From: Chromobacterium alkanivorans
GTDB lineage: Bacteria; Pseudomonadota; Gammaproteobacteria; Burkholderiales; Chromobacteriaceae
Length of the DNA: 64,000 nucleotides
NCBI RefSeq assembly: GCF_016937655.1
Contig: NZ_JAFHKL010000002.1
Location: forward strand, 372,001-436,000
Direction: 5' to 3'
Both the position numbers and the translations under genes were made by a program. Positions 33,277 through 42,092 of this stretch are shown here, piece by piece. The number at the start of each line of letters is the position of its first letter. Position 1 is the first letter of the stretch. A model generated the notes under the pieces. That model worked only from the letters and a program-made list of their open reading frames with translations, was not told the DNA's origin and searched no databases.

Positions 33277-34857
33277 TCAGCCGCCGCCCTCCCTCTTGCC
33301 GGAGGGGCGGACCCGGCTTTCGGCGATGCCGGAATACAGCCACTGCCGGAAATGATTCAAGGTCATCGGCTTGCCGAAATAAAAGCCCTGCAAATACTCG
33401 AAGCCCTTCACATTCAAATAGCTTTGCTGACCCTGGGTCTCCACCCCTTTCACGATCACCTGCACCCCCATCTCGTTGGAGGACAAGAGCAGGCCGTCCA
33501 GAATATTGCCCTTCAGGCTGTCCTGACCCAAGGCCGACACATAGCCCTTCTCAACCTTCAGATAGTCGAAGCCCCAGCGGCTCAGATAGGTCTTGTCGGC
33601 ATAGCCCGCGCCGAAGTCGTCCAGCGCCAGCCTCACCCCCATCTGCCGCAAGCCGTTGATCACTTTCTGCGCGCCGGACGCCTCCTGCAGCGGCGCTCGC
33701 TCCGACACCTCCAGCACCAGTTGCGCCTGCTTTTCGCGCAATAGATTGACCAGCGGACGGCAATCTTCCAGCAGCTCGGGCAAAGCCAGATGCTCGGTGG
33801 AGATATTGACCCCGACCATGAAGCCGGGAGGCAGCACGATCTGCTTCAGCTCCTCGGCCACCCGCCTCAGCATGTAGCGCGTCAGCGACACGATCAAACC
33901 GGCCTCGATCGCAGTCTGGATGAACAGCTCTGAGCGCACATTGCCTTGCACCGGGTGCCGCCAGCGCGCCAGCACCTCCACCCCGACGCATTCGCCGCTG
34001 GCCGCGGTGACGATGGGCTGGTAGTGAGCGAAAAACTCTTTTTGCCGAATCCCCTCGGAGATCTCCCAACCCGTCGCCTTGCGCCCGCCGGAACCGCGAC
34101 GCGCGCCCCAGGCGACGCCGCAGCCCAAGCCCGCCGCCAACAACAAGGCCAGCCATTGAGTCTTCAGCGCCAGCAAGGGCGCCGCCGCCCACTGCGGCGC
34201 CGCCAGCACGCCGATGCGCGCCGGCGCGGACGGCACCCAGGCCACCTCGCCGGCCGCGTCCGCGCCTTGATCCCTGACTTCGCCGTTGGCGGCCAGCGCC
34301 CGCCCGCCCGCCAGCAGGCTCACTTTCACGCCTTCGCGCTCGGCCAGGGCCAGTTGCGCCACCAGCGGCCCGGCGTCCAACTCCAGCACCCCAGCGGAGT
34401 GCGCCAGCCGCAAGCCCGGCAGCAGCTGGCCGTTGCCGGCGGGCAACAGGCTCGCCCCGCTTTCCAGCCCGCCCGCCTCCGCCGGCACGCCGCGACGCGA
34501 CGCGCACAGCGCGCCGCCGGCGCCGCGCGCCTGGGCGAAGCGCACCAGCGACGTGCGCTGAACCAATTCCGCCAAAGCCTGGGTCTGGGCTCGGCAATCC
34601 GGCTCCGGCGGCGGCAGCGTGTCCAGCCGCGTCAGCGCGGCGAAAGCCGGCGACAATTGCCAGGTCAGTTGTCCGGCGACCAGCTCGGCCTTTTCCCCGG
34701 CCAGCGACTGCATCCGCCACGCGGTCAGCGCCAGCGCCAGGCCCAGCGCCAAGGCCAGGGCCAAACCGACGCAAACGGCATAGGCCGCGCCAGGGGAGCA
34801 GGACATCAACCAGGAATGAGCCCGGTCCGTGCTTGCGAATCTGTTTTTTCCACTCAT
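33277..34857 (-). CDS. Membrane EAL-domain protein (CSS-type sensor), probably not an active phosphodiesterase
   Basis: The 526-residue protein has a membrane helix at about 25-47, a periplasmic part (about 50-225) with cysteines in DCRAQ and LCASRRG as in CSS-motif domains, a second helix (about 232-250), and an EAL domain (about 262-510). Active EAL enzymes break down cyclic di-GMP. Here EVL stands for EAL, NIS, EVSER and DDFGAGY are kept, but the catalytic glutamate of the EGVET motif is lysine (VKGVET, about residue 470) and LKIDK reads LKVEK. The domain more likely binds the nucleotide or a partner than cuts it. It is a single gene with its own terminator. Confidence 0.88.
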   Translation of the reverse strand: MSGKNRFASTDRAHSWLMSCSPGAAYAVCVGLALALALGLALALTAWRMQSLAGEKAELVAGQLTWQLSPAFAALTRLDTLPPPEPDCRAQTQALAELVQRTSLVRFAQARGAGGALCASRRGVPAEAGGLESGASLLPAGNGQLLPGLRLAHSAGVLELDAGPLVAQLALAEREGVKVSLLAGGRALAANGEVRDQGADAAGEVAWVPSAPARIGVLAAPQWAAAPLLALKTQWLALLLAAGLGCGVAWGARRGSGGRKATGWEISEGIRQKEFFAHYQPIVTAASGECVGVEVLARWRHPVQGNVRSELFIQTAIEAGLIVSLTRYMLRRVAEELKQIVLPPGFMVGVNISTEHLALPELLEDCRPLVNLLREKQAQLVLEVSERAPLQEASGAQKVINGLRQMGVRLALDDFGAGYADKTYLSRWGFDYLKVEKGYVSALGQDSLKGNILDGLLLSSNEMGVQVIVKGVETQGQQSYLNVKGFEYLQGFYFGKPMTLNHFRQWLYSGIAESRVRPSGKREGGG

Positions 34858-35326
34858 TGCCTGCCCTCAACGAAGGTTTCACGCATGGCCCGTCATCGTT
34901 GAAGTGTAGTTAGAAGCGCGCAAATCTCCACAAGCCGACGCCGCGCGACGAAAGCCGAGTCCATGGGCTACGCCCTGGGTCCGCGACAGTTGTTTTGGAA
35001 AATCGCCGCCGCAAGCGGCAAACAATCAAATACTTAGCCGGCATGTTTTGAAAAAACAGTTGTAAACCCGTCTGATTTACCGTATAGTCCGGCCTCTTGT
35101 GTTTCCACCGGGCATTCCAAACCACGCCTCAGCCCGAGTGAGATTGCTTCATCGTCCCTGACCATTTCCAGGCTTCGTCCACGCTTATAATGTCGCATCA
35201 GACTGGACCGCTGTTCGCCGCTTGTCAGGTTAGTGCCGATGATTTACGGCTTAAAGGCGCCGTATAACCGACCGCCACCAACCTGGCTACAAGTGACGCC
35301 GGCAGTATCCGGCTTGAAAGGACATC
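34858..35326. other. Intergenic region before the helicase gene, with a long leader
   Basis: No protein gene is seen in these 469 bases. From 35060 the stretch carries a good promoter reading right; 35095-35326 would be a leader of about 230 bases, unusually long. A second -10-like TATAAT lies at 35186-35191 but with a poor -35. The leader has no clear riboswitch pattern. Cold-shock helicase genes often have long leaders, so a structured one is possible here. Confidence 0.5.
35060..35088 (+). promoter_or_regulatory. Sigma-70 promoter of the helicase gene
   Basis: TTGTAA (35060-35065), 17 bases, TATAGT (35083-35088). Confidence 0.65.
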
Positions 35327-36643
35327 ATGCATTTTTCCGATCTGGGCATCGCCCCGACCATCCTGCGCGCTCTGGAAGCCGCCGGCTATTCCTCCCCTAC
35401 CGAAGTACAGGCCCAAGCCGTGCCCGCCGCCATCGCTGGCCGCGACCTGCTGGTTTCCGCCCAAACCGGTAGCGGCAAGACCGCCGCCTTCCTGCTGCCG
35501 GCGCTGACCAAGCTGTCCGAGCGTTCCACCGGCAAAGGCCAGGGCCCGCGCGTACTGGTATTGTGCCCGACCCGCGAACTGGCTCAGCAAGTTGAAAAGA
35601 ACGCGCTGGAATACGGCAAGGATCTGCGCTGGATGAAAACCGTCTGTCTGGTGGGCGGCTCCTCCTTCGGCTACCAAACCCGCGCGCTGTCGCGTCCGGT
35701 AGACCTGATCGTGGCCACCCCGGGCCGTCTGATGGACCACATGCGCTCCGGCCGCATCGACTTCTCCCGCCTGGAAATGCTGGTGCTGGATGAAGCCGAC
35801 CGCATGCTGGACATGGGTTTCATCGAAGACATCGAAACCATCGTCAAAGCCACTCCGGAAACCCGTCAGACCGTGCTGTTCTCCGCCACGCTGGACGGCA
35901 CCGTGGGCCGCATGGCCGAGAAGATGACCCGCGATCCGCAGCGCATCGAGATCGCCCGCACCGAAACTTCGGGCGGCACCATCGAAGAGCACCTGCTGTA
36001 CGCGGACGACCTGAACCACAAGCATCGTCTGCTGGATCACATCCTGAAAGAGTCCGGCTTTGACCAGTGCGTGATTTTCTCCGCCACCAAGGCCTACTCC
36101 GAAGAACTGGCCGACAAGCTGTCCGACCAGGGCTACTCCGCAGCCTGCCTGCACGGCGACATGCCGCAAAGCTGGCGCAACCGCACGCTGAACGACCTGC
36201 GTCGCGGCCGCATCAAAATCCTGGTGGCCACCGACGTGGCCGCCCGCGGCATCGACGTGCCGACCATCACCCACGTGGTGAACTTCGACCTGCCGAAGCA
36301 GGCTGAAGACTACGTGCACCGCATCGGCCGCACCGGCCGCGCCGGTCGCGACGGCACCGCCATCACCCTGGCGGAGTCCAAGGAATTCCACAAAGTGCGC
36401 CGCATCGAGCAGTATCTGAAGCGTCAGATCACCGAAGGCGTGATCGAAGGCATGGAACCGACCCGTCGCCCGCCGAAAGGCCCGCGCCGCAACAACAACG
36501 GCAAAGGCGGCTACGGCGATCGTCGTCCGGGCAGCGGCGGCCGCGGCGGCTACGGCAATCGTCGCGAAGGCGGTTACCAGGGCCAGCGTCGCGAAGGCGG
36601 CTATCAGGGCAACCGCGGTCCGCGCAGCACCCAACAGCAGTAA
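35327..36643 (+). CDS. rhlE: DEAD-box RNA helicase, RhlE type
   Basis: DEAD-box helicases unwind short RNA duplexes in ribosome assembly and RNA decay, often needed in the cold. The 438-residue protein has all motifs in order: Q-motif (GYSSPTEVQAQAVP), AQTGSGKT, PTRELA, TPGRLMD, DEAD (VLDEADRML near 152), SAT, and in the second domain TDVAARGIDVP and HRIGRTGRAGRDG. The C-terminal tail (from about 378) is a basic Gly/Arg/Tyr-rich tract with RREGGYQGQ-type repeats, a usual RNA-binding tail of RhlE. The start has an AAGGACA ribosome site. The assignment to RhlE rather than SrmB or CsdA rests on size and tail. Confidence 0.93.
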   Translation: MHFSDLGIAPTILRALEAAGYSSPTEVQAQAVPAAIAGRDLLVSAQTGSGKTAAFLLPALTKLSERSTGKGQGPRVLVLCPTRELAQQVEKNALEYGKDLRWMKTVCLVGGSSFGYQTRALSRPVDLIVATPGRLMDHMRSGRIDFSRLEMLVLDEADRMLDMGFIEDIETIVKATPETRQTVLFSATLDGTVGRMAEKMTRDPQRIEIARTETSGGTIEEHLLYADDLNHKHRLLDHILKESGFDQCVIFSATKAYSEELADKLSDQGYSAACLHGDMPQSWRNRTLNDLRRGRIKILVATDVAARGIDVPTITHVVNFDLPKQAEDYVHRIGRTGRAGRDGTAITLAESKEFHKVRRIEQYLKRQITEGVIEGMEPTRRPPKGPRRNNNGKGGYGDRRPGSGGRGGYGNRREGGYQGQRREGGYQGNRGPRSTQQQ

Positions 36644-36681
36644 ATCTCAGACGCCCCCGGCAGCGGGGGCCGCTGAAACAG

Positions 36682-36707
36682 AACGCCATCGGCTCGCCGA
36701 TGGCGTT
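36682..36707. terminator. Hairpin terminator between the helicase and GH9 genes
   Basis: AACGCCATCGG, loop CTCG, CCGATGGCGTT: eleven pairs, between convergent stops. A smaller GC hairpin (GCCCCCGGCAGCGGGGGC) lies just before it. T-runs are short in both directions. Confidence 0.7.
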
Positions 36708-36714
36708 TCGCATT

Positions 36715-38397
36715 TCAAGCGCGGCTCGCCCGTCCGCGCAAGGCCAAGGCCAGGAACAGCCAGGCGCCGTGCGGCAGCCACTGCTCGGTCCAGCGCCAGG
36801 ACTGGCTGATATCGGTCTGTTCCGGGCTCAGAAAGGCAACGCCGTCGTCCGCCCCCGGCGCGGCGGTGATCCCGTTGCAGACTCCGCCGCAGGCGTTGTA
36901 ATAGCCGGGCTCGTAACGCGGATTGTTGCGCCCCCAGCCCTGCAGCATGCAGACGTCGAAGGGGTTGCGCCCCAGAATCCAGTCCAGCGCGCCCTGCGCG
37001 TACTTCAGCAGCGCTTCGCGCGCCGCGCCCTCCTCATGCTCCGCCAAAGCGCAGCCCGCCGCGGCCAAGCCCCCCAGCCGCGCGTTCTCCCCCTGCCACC
37101 AATAAGCGCTCTCATTGGCTTGCGGCATGAAAAAGCGCGCCGCGCCCTCCTCGCCGTCGCGGGCCACCCACTGCCGCGGATAGGCGAAAGGGTTGCCCGC
37201 CGCCGCCGTCAGCGCCATCTCCGCATCCAGCCCGCGCCGGACCGCCCGTCGCGCGGCGTCCGCCAGCGGCGAAGCCGGCAATACCGCGGCGAAACGCAGC
37301 AAGGCCAGATAAGGCAAGCCGGCGTCGACGCCGTGAAAGAAGCTGCGCCGGCGCTCCGCGTCCATCCAGAAGCGGCCGGCCTCGTCCTGCTGCGCCAGCA
37401 TCCGCCGCGCGCGCCGGTCGGCGGCGTCGGCGAACACCGGCTCGCCGCTGGCGGCGTACAGCTCGCAGGCGGCCAGCAGCGCGCAATAATCGTCGATGAA
37501 ATTTTCGCAACCGTCGTCCAGGTAACGCGCGTTGTACTGCTGCAGATGGGCGAAGCCGCGCCGCGCGGCGGCCAGATACTCGCCGCGGCCGAATTCGCCG
37601 TCGCGCGGCAACTCCGCCGCGCGCGCCAGCGCGGCGATCGCCAGACCGCCGCCTTGGCGAAAACCGGCTTGAAAACCGGAAGACTTGAGCCCGCGCTGGG
37701 TGGAGTAGGCGCACAGTTCTCGCTGTTCCGGCGCCTTGCTCCAGCCATCGAACAGCGTCATGTAGAAGAAGCCGGACGGGTGCTGCATCCGCAATAGAAA
37801 ATCGGCGCCGTGCAAGGCCTCGTCCACCATGCGCTCGTCGAACCAGCGCGGCTGCGGCGGCAAGGCGGCTCGCCCCGCCATCAGGCCCCAGGCCAGCAAT
37901 GGCGTCTGCTGGGGATTCATGAAGTTGGCGTAAGACAGATGGGACAGGTATTTCGAGCAGTCGCCGGAAGCGTCGAACCAGCCTCCGCGCACGTCCCGCC
38001 GCGTCTCTTCGCCCCACTCCGGCGCCGCGCGGTCGGCCTGGTCGTAAAGACCGGTGCAACGCTGCGACTTGAAGTAATGCAGCAGATCGGACAACATCTG
38101 GCCGCCCAGGCAATCCGGCCCCACCTCGAACTCGTGACTGATCACCGGCGGCGCGCTGTCCCGCAGCCACAGTCGGTATCGATCCGGCCGCGTCCAGTCG
38201 CTGAAATCGGCCTGCCAGTAATGCCATTCCGGCCACCCCTCCGCCATGCCCTGCGGCCGCAAAGGAATTTCGGCCGCGAGCCGCCCGCCGCCATCCAGCA
38301 AGACCAGCGCCGCCGGCGCGGCCGCGGCCGGCGCTTGCAGCAAGGCCAGCTTGGGCGCTTGCGGTTCAAAACCGATGTGGTTCAGCAGAATCTTCAT
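36715..38397 (-). CDS. Glycoside hydrolase family 9, probable exo-beta-glucosaminidase of the chitin/chitosan type
   Basis: The 560-residue protein has no signal peptide, so it should act in the cytoplasm. An N-terminal Ig-like domain (1-85, MKILLNHIGFEPQAPKLA) precedes the GH9 barrel. GH9 marks are GGWFDASGDCSKYLSHLSY near 138-156, with the catalytic DASGD-type aspartates, and the C-terminal stretch with NESAYWWQGEN and ILGRNPFD. GH9 proteins are mostly cellulases, but the cytoplasmic Vibrio members in chitin-utilisation clusters are exo-glucosaminidases. The neighbours here (ROK regulator, BadF-type kinase, ABC transporter) match that cluster, so a role on imported glucosamine oligomers is preferred (inference). 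Confidence 0.85.
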   Translation of the reverse strand: MKILLNHIGFEPQAPKLALLQAPAAAAPAALVLLDGGGRLAAEIPLRPQGMAEGWPEWHYWQADFSDWTRPDRYRLWLRDSAPPVISHEFEVGPDCLGGQMLSDLLHYFKSQRCTGLYDQADRAAPEWGEETRRDVRGGWFDASGDCSKYLSHLSYANFMNPQQTPLLAWGLMAGRAALPPQPRWFDERMVDEALHGADFLLRMQHPSGFFYMTLFDGWSKAPEQRELCAYSTQRGLKSSGFQAGFRQGGGLAIAALARAAELPRDGEFGRGEYLAAARRGFAHLQQYNARYLDDGCENFIDDYCALLAACELYAASGEPVFADAADRRARRMLAQQDEAGRFWMDAERRRSFFHGVDAGLPYLALLRFAAVLPASPLADAARRAVRRGLDAEMALTAAAGNPFAYPRQWVARDGEEGAARFFMPQANESAYWWQGENARLGGLAAAGCALAEHEEGAAREALLKYAQGALDWILGRNPFDVCMLQGWGRNNPRYEPGYYNACGGVCNGITAAPGADDGVAFLSPEQTDISQSWRWTEQWLPHGAWLFLALALRGRASRA

Positions 38398-38499
38398 CGC
38401 GCGGCTCCCGCTAATAAGTAAATCGTTTTGCCTTAATGACGGGCAATATTTACGCGCCGCGACGGCCAGGTCAAGCCATTGACATAAAAAGTCGCCGCA

Positions 38500-39711
38500 T
38501 CAGGCCTTGAGCAGCACTTCGTACTGCGGATTGAACTCGTCGAAGATGGGCAACGCCGCCGCGCCCAGCGCCACCGTATCGCGGCCGGCGCCGCCCAGCA
38601 GCACCCGCGGGCCGCAGCTTTGCCGGATAGACACCGGCAGCGGATGCAGCCGCTGCTCCAGCTGCTCCAGCAAGGCCGGCGGCAGAAAGCCGCCTATCAC
38701 TACCGCCTCGATGTCCAGCAGGCTCTCCAGGATATTGATCGCCTGGCGCAGCGGCGGCGCGGCGGTGGCCAGCCAGCGCTCGATGCCGTAGCAGATCTCG
38801 GGCGTCGGCCGCTGCAGGCTGCGGGCCGCCAGCTCGGCGTCGTCGGCCAGGCCCAGCGTTTCGTACAGCGCGCGCAGCGACACATAGCGCTCCAGACAAC
38901 CGTGGTTGCCGCAATCGCAGGGCCGTCCGTCCGGCATCACGATCATGTGGCCGATTTCGCCCGCGTTGTGGCGGACGCCGGCGTACAGCCGCCCGTCCAG
39001 GAACAGCCCAGCGCCCAGGCCGGCGCCGATGAATAGATAGACGAAGTTGCGCAGCGCGGCGGCGCGGCCGTACAGCCGCTCGCCGACGGCGGCCGCGGTG
39101 GCGTCCTTTTCCAGCAGGACCGGCAGGTCCAGCCTGCGCTCCAGCTGGGCCGCAGCGTCCACCTCCTCCCAACCCGGCAAGGTGGTGGGCCCCACCGAGC
39201 TCATGCCCTCGACCCCGAACGGACCCGGCATCACCAGGCCCAGGCCCAGCACCCGGTTCCAGTCTATGCCGGATTCGGCGCGCAGCCGGCCCACCACCTC
39301 TTCGATCAGGGGCAGGGCCAATTGCGGATCCGGTCGCCGCACCGGCGCCTCCACTCGCGCGCGGCATTGGCCGGCCAGGTCCACCGCCACCGCGATCAAG
39401 GACTGGGTGTCCAGCTGGATGCCCAGCGAGTAGGCGCCGTCGGGATTGATGCTCAGCGGTATCGCCGGCTGGCCGCGCGCGCCCTCGCGCATCGGCTCGC
39501 CTGCCAACAGCATGCCGCCGTCCAGCAACTCAGCCGCGATATTGGACACCGTCTGCGGCGTCAGCGCGGTCAGGCGGGCGATTTCGGCGCGGGTCAGCTG
39601 CCCGTTCAGGCGTATGGTCTCGATCACCGCGCGGCGGTTGTGCGCGCGGGCGTGCTCCAGATTGGTCCCCGCCACCGTGCGCGGGTCCTGGCCTGCAGGA
39701 ATGGATTTCAT
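38500..39711 (-). CDS. ROK family transcriptional regulator (NagC/XylR type)
   Basis: The 403-residue protein has an N-terminal winged helix (about 25-75, NGQLTRAEIARLTALTPQTVSNIAAELLDGG) and a ROK sugar-kinase-like domain after it. The zinc-binding ROK signature GRPCDCGNHGCLERY (about 257-271) and HNAGEIGHM are intact. NagC-type proteins repress amino-sugar genes until the sugar ligand binds. It lies between the GH9 gene (same strand) and the kinase/ABC genes (divergent), so it most likely controls both. Candidate operators are in the 231-base gap upstream. Confidence 0.92.
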   Translation of the reverse strand: MKSIPAGQDPRTVAGTNLEHARAHNRRAVIETIRLNGQLTRAEIARLTALTPQTVSNIAAELLDGGMLLAGEPMREGARGQPAIPLSINPDGAYSLGIQLDTQSLIAVAVDLAGQCRARVEAPVRRPDPQLALPLIEEVVGRLRAESGIDWNRVLGLGLVMPGPFGVEGMSSVGPTTLPGWEEVDAAAQLERRLDLPVLLEKDATAAAVGERLYGRAAALRNFVYLFIGAGLGAGLFLDGRLYAGVRHNAGEIGHMIVMPDGRPCDCGNHGCLERYVSLRALYETLGLADDAELAARSLQRPTPEICYGIERWLATAAPPLRQAINILESLLDIEAVVIGGFLPPALLEQLEQRLHPLPVSIRQSCGPRVLLGGAGRDTVALGAAALPIFDEFNPQYEVLLKA

Positions 39712-39818
39712 GCCGGCAGTATGGCGAGCCGGCCCCGGGCGGACAAGCGCGCCGGCCGGGCCTGTTGCGGCGACGGCGACAAGCGGACGGCATTATCGCC
39801 GCAATTAAATAAATCAAC

Positions 39819-39882
39819 TTGACGAAATGCCATCGTAATGATTGAATTTCTGAAAATTCTAATGGCATCGCGAAATATCCAT
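39819..39882. promoter_or_regulatory. Candidate operators between the ROK regulator and the kinase/ABC operon
   Basis: Within an AT-rich stretch lie a direct repeat (CGAAATGCCAT at 39823-39833, CGAAATATCCAT at 39871-39882) and an inverted pair (ATGCCAT at 39827-39833, ATGGCAT at 39862-39868). They overlap a possible promoter reading right (TTGACG at 39819-39824). Binding by the adjacent ROK protein is inferred from position only. Confidence 0.4.
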
Positions 39883-39942
39883 GCAAGCCGATGATATTGC
39901 TGAGCTTTGCGTGAAAACCCGCACTGGATCCAGGACAGCATC

Positions 39943-40809
39943 GTGACTGAAGCTTTTGAATACCGCCTGGGCGTCGACGGCGGCGGCAGCGGCACCCGCG
40001 TCTGCCTGAGCGACGCCGACGGTCGCCCGCTCGCACGCGCCGAAGGCGGCCCCTCCGCCTTGTCTCGCGGCGTGCCGCAGGCCTGGAGCGCCGTGAACCA
40101 AGTCGTCGCCAGCGCCTTCGCCCAAGCCGGCCTGCCGCCGGCCCCGCCGGCGCGGTGCGCGATCGGGCTCGGCCTGTCCGGCGTGCACAACGCCGATTGG
40201 GCCGAAGCCTTCCGCGCCGCCGACCCCGGCTACGCCCGCCTGCGCCTGGCCACCGACGGCTACACCACCTTGCTGGGCGCCCACGGCGGCCTCCCCGGCG
40301 TGATCGTGGCGCTGGGCACCGGCAGCATAGGCGAAGCGCTGTACCCGGACGGCAGCCATCGCGAAGCCGGCGGCTGGGGCTATCCCAGCGGCGACGAAGC
40401 CAGCGGCGCCTGGCTGGGCCAGCGCGCCGCCCAATACGCGCAGATGGCGCTGGACGGCCGCCTGGCCGCCACGCCGCTGACGCGGGCGGTGCTGAAGCAT
40501 GTCGGCGGCGACTGGCAGGCGATGATGGCCTGGAACGGCCGCGCCACGCCGACGCTGTTCGCGCAGCTGGCGCCGCTGGTGGTGGCCAACGGCCGTCGCG
40601 ACTCGCTGGCCGCCGAGCTGCTGCGCCAGGCCGGCCGCGACGCCTGGTCCATCGCCAAGGCGCTGGACCCGGACGAGGGCTTGCCGACCGCCCTGTGCGG
40701 CGGCCTTGGCCAGGCGCTGCGCGATTGGCTGCCGCCGGAATTCGCCGCCCGTCTCAGCGCGCCGCGCGGCGACGCCTGCGCCGGCGCGCTGCTCCTGCTG
40801 GCCTCCTGA
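39943..40809 (+). CDS. BadF/BadG/BcrA/BcrD-type sugar kinase, probable glucosamine or N-acetylglucosamine kinase
   Basis: The 288-residue protein has the ASKHA ATPase fold: phosphate-1 loop GVDGGGSGTRVCLSD near residue 9, DGYTTLLGAHGG near 105, and the phosphate-2/adenosine motifs GVIVALGTGSIG (about 118) and EAGGWGYPSGDEASGAWLG. This is the N-acetylglucosamine-kinase-like branch of the BadF family, as found in Vibrio chitin-utilisation clusters. It would phosphorylate the sugar freed by the GH9 enzyme. GTG at 39943 is chosen (VTEAFEYRLGVDGGG); TTG at 39907 is also open. It is first in a four-gene operon with the ABC transporter. Confidence 0.85.
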   Translation: MTEAFEYRLGVDGGGSGTRVCLSDADGRPLARAEGGPSALSRGVPQAWSAVNQVVASAFAQAGLPPAPPARCAIGLGLSGVHNADWAEAFRAADPGYARLRLATDGYTTLLGAHGGLPGVIVALGTGSIGEALYPDGSHREAGGWGYPSGDEASGAWLGQRAAQYAQMALDGRLAATPLTRAVLKHVGGDWQAMMAWNGRATPTLFAQLAPLVVANGRRDSLAAELLRQAGRDAWSIAKALDPDEGLPTALCGGLGQALRDWLPPEFAARLSAPRGDACAGALLLLAS

Positions 40810-40837
40810 CTCTCCCCCTCACCGCAAAGGATTCTCC

Positions 40838-42082
40838 ATGCGTCTCTCCCCGCTGCTGCTCGCCGGCTTGCTGGCCCTGGCCGGCCCGGCCCGCGCCGAC
40901 AAAATCGTGGTCGAATACTGGACCGATTCGCTCAAGCCGCAGTTCGACGCCTACTTCGCCGCCGCGAAGAAGCAGTACGAGGCGCAAAACCCCAATGTCG
41001 AGCTGCGCTGGGTGGATGTGTTCAACGAGGGCTTCGAAACCAAGCTCAACGCCGCCATCGCCGCCGGCCGGCCGCCTGCGCTGATCAACCACGATGTGCC
41101 GCGGCTGTACAAATACGCGCAAAAAGGCGCCCTCCTGCCGCTGGACGCCTCCTTGCCGGCCGACAAGGCCGGCTATCTGCCCAATGCGCTGGCCGATCTC
41201 AGCGTGGGCGGCAAGCTCTACGCCTACCCCTGGTACAACAACGTCAATGTGCTGGTGCTAAACGGCGAGCTGTTCCGCAAGGCCGGACTGGATCCGGCGC
41301 GCAAACTGGACAGCCTGGAACAACAGCTGGCCGCGGCCAAGGCCATCCGCGCCAAGACCGGCGTGCCCGGCCTGCTGCCGCAGCTGGGACAAATCGACGG
41401 CATCATGCTGGGGCGCGGCCTGCCCTTGCTGCAAAACGGCAAGGCGGTCTTCAACGGCCCGGCGCACGTGGCCTTGCTGCGCCAGTACGCCGACGCCTAC
41501 AAGGCCGGCGCGCTGGCCAAGGAAAACCTGTTCGCCGACGACAACTACCAGGCCAGCGTCAAGCTCTACAACAGCGGCCGGCTGGCGATGATGGAAACCG
41601 CGCCCACCGCGGTGCGCCGCACCCAGACCGACGCGCGCGCCGTGTTCGCGGTCAGCCGGGTGCAGCCGGCGCCCTTGGGGCCCACCGGCGTGGTCCAGGG
41701 CGGCTATCAGTTCGGCTGGGCGGTGTCCAAGGGCCTGCCCGCGGCCACTCAAGCCGAAGCGATCAAGTTCGCCCGCTTTCTGACCAGCGACGCGCAGCAA
41801 CTGGCCTTCTCCAAGGTGACCGGCGCCACCTTCCCGTCCACCCGCGCCGCGCTGCGCGACCCTTACTTCACTCAGGCCGGCGGCAGCCTGGTGGACGTCG
41901 CCCGCGCCCAGGGAGCCAAGGCGGCGCCGGACATCCGCACCTTCAGCCTCGGCGGCGTGCCGCGGCTGGCGGACCTGAAGAAGAAGCTGGTGGACAGCGT
42001 GGAGGCCGCGGTCACTGGCCGCAAGGACGCTCAGCTGGCGCTGGACGAAGCGGTCGCGTTCTGGAACCGGCAGCTGAAATAA
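40838..42082 (+). CDS. ABC transporter sugar-binding protein (family 1)
   Basis: The 414-residue protein has a signal peptide (MRLSPLLLAGLLALAGPARA) and the pattern of MalE-type binding proteins: VVEYWTD near the mature start, NPNVELRWVDVFNEGFETKLNAAIAAGRPPALI, and LYAYPWYNNVNVLVLNGELFRKAGL. It captures an oligosaccharide in the periplasm for the two permeases that follow. The context points to chitosan or chitin oligosaccharides. It lies 28 bases behind the kinase gene. Confidence 0.92.
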   Translation: MRLSPLLLAGLLALAGPARADKIVVEYWTDSLKPQFDAYFAAAKKQYEAQNPNVELRWVDVFNEGFETKLNAAIAAGRPPALINHDVPRLYKYAQKGALLPLDASLPADKAGYLPNALADLSVGGKLYAYPWYNNVNVLVLNGELFRKAGLDPARKLDSLEQQLAAAKAIRAKTGVPGLLPQLGQIDGIMLGRGLPLLQNGKAVFNGPAHVALLRQYADAYKAGALAKENLFADDNYQASVKLYNSGRLAMMETAPTAVRRTQTDARAVFAVSRVQPAPLGPTGVVQGGYQFGWAVSKGLPAATQAEAIKFARFLTSDAQQLAFSKVTGATFPSTRAALRDPYFTQAGGSLVDVARAQGAKAAPDIRTFSLGGVPRLADLKKKLVDSVEAAVTGRKDAQLALDEAVAFWNRQLK

Positions 42083-42092
42083 GCGCGCGGCG

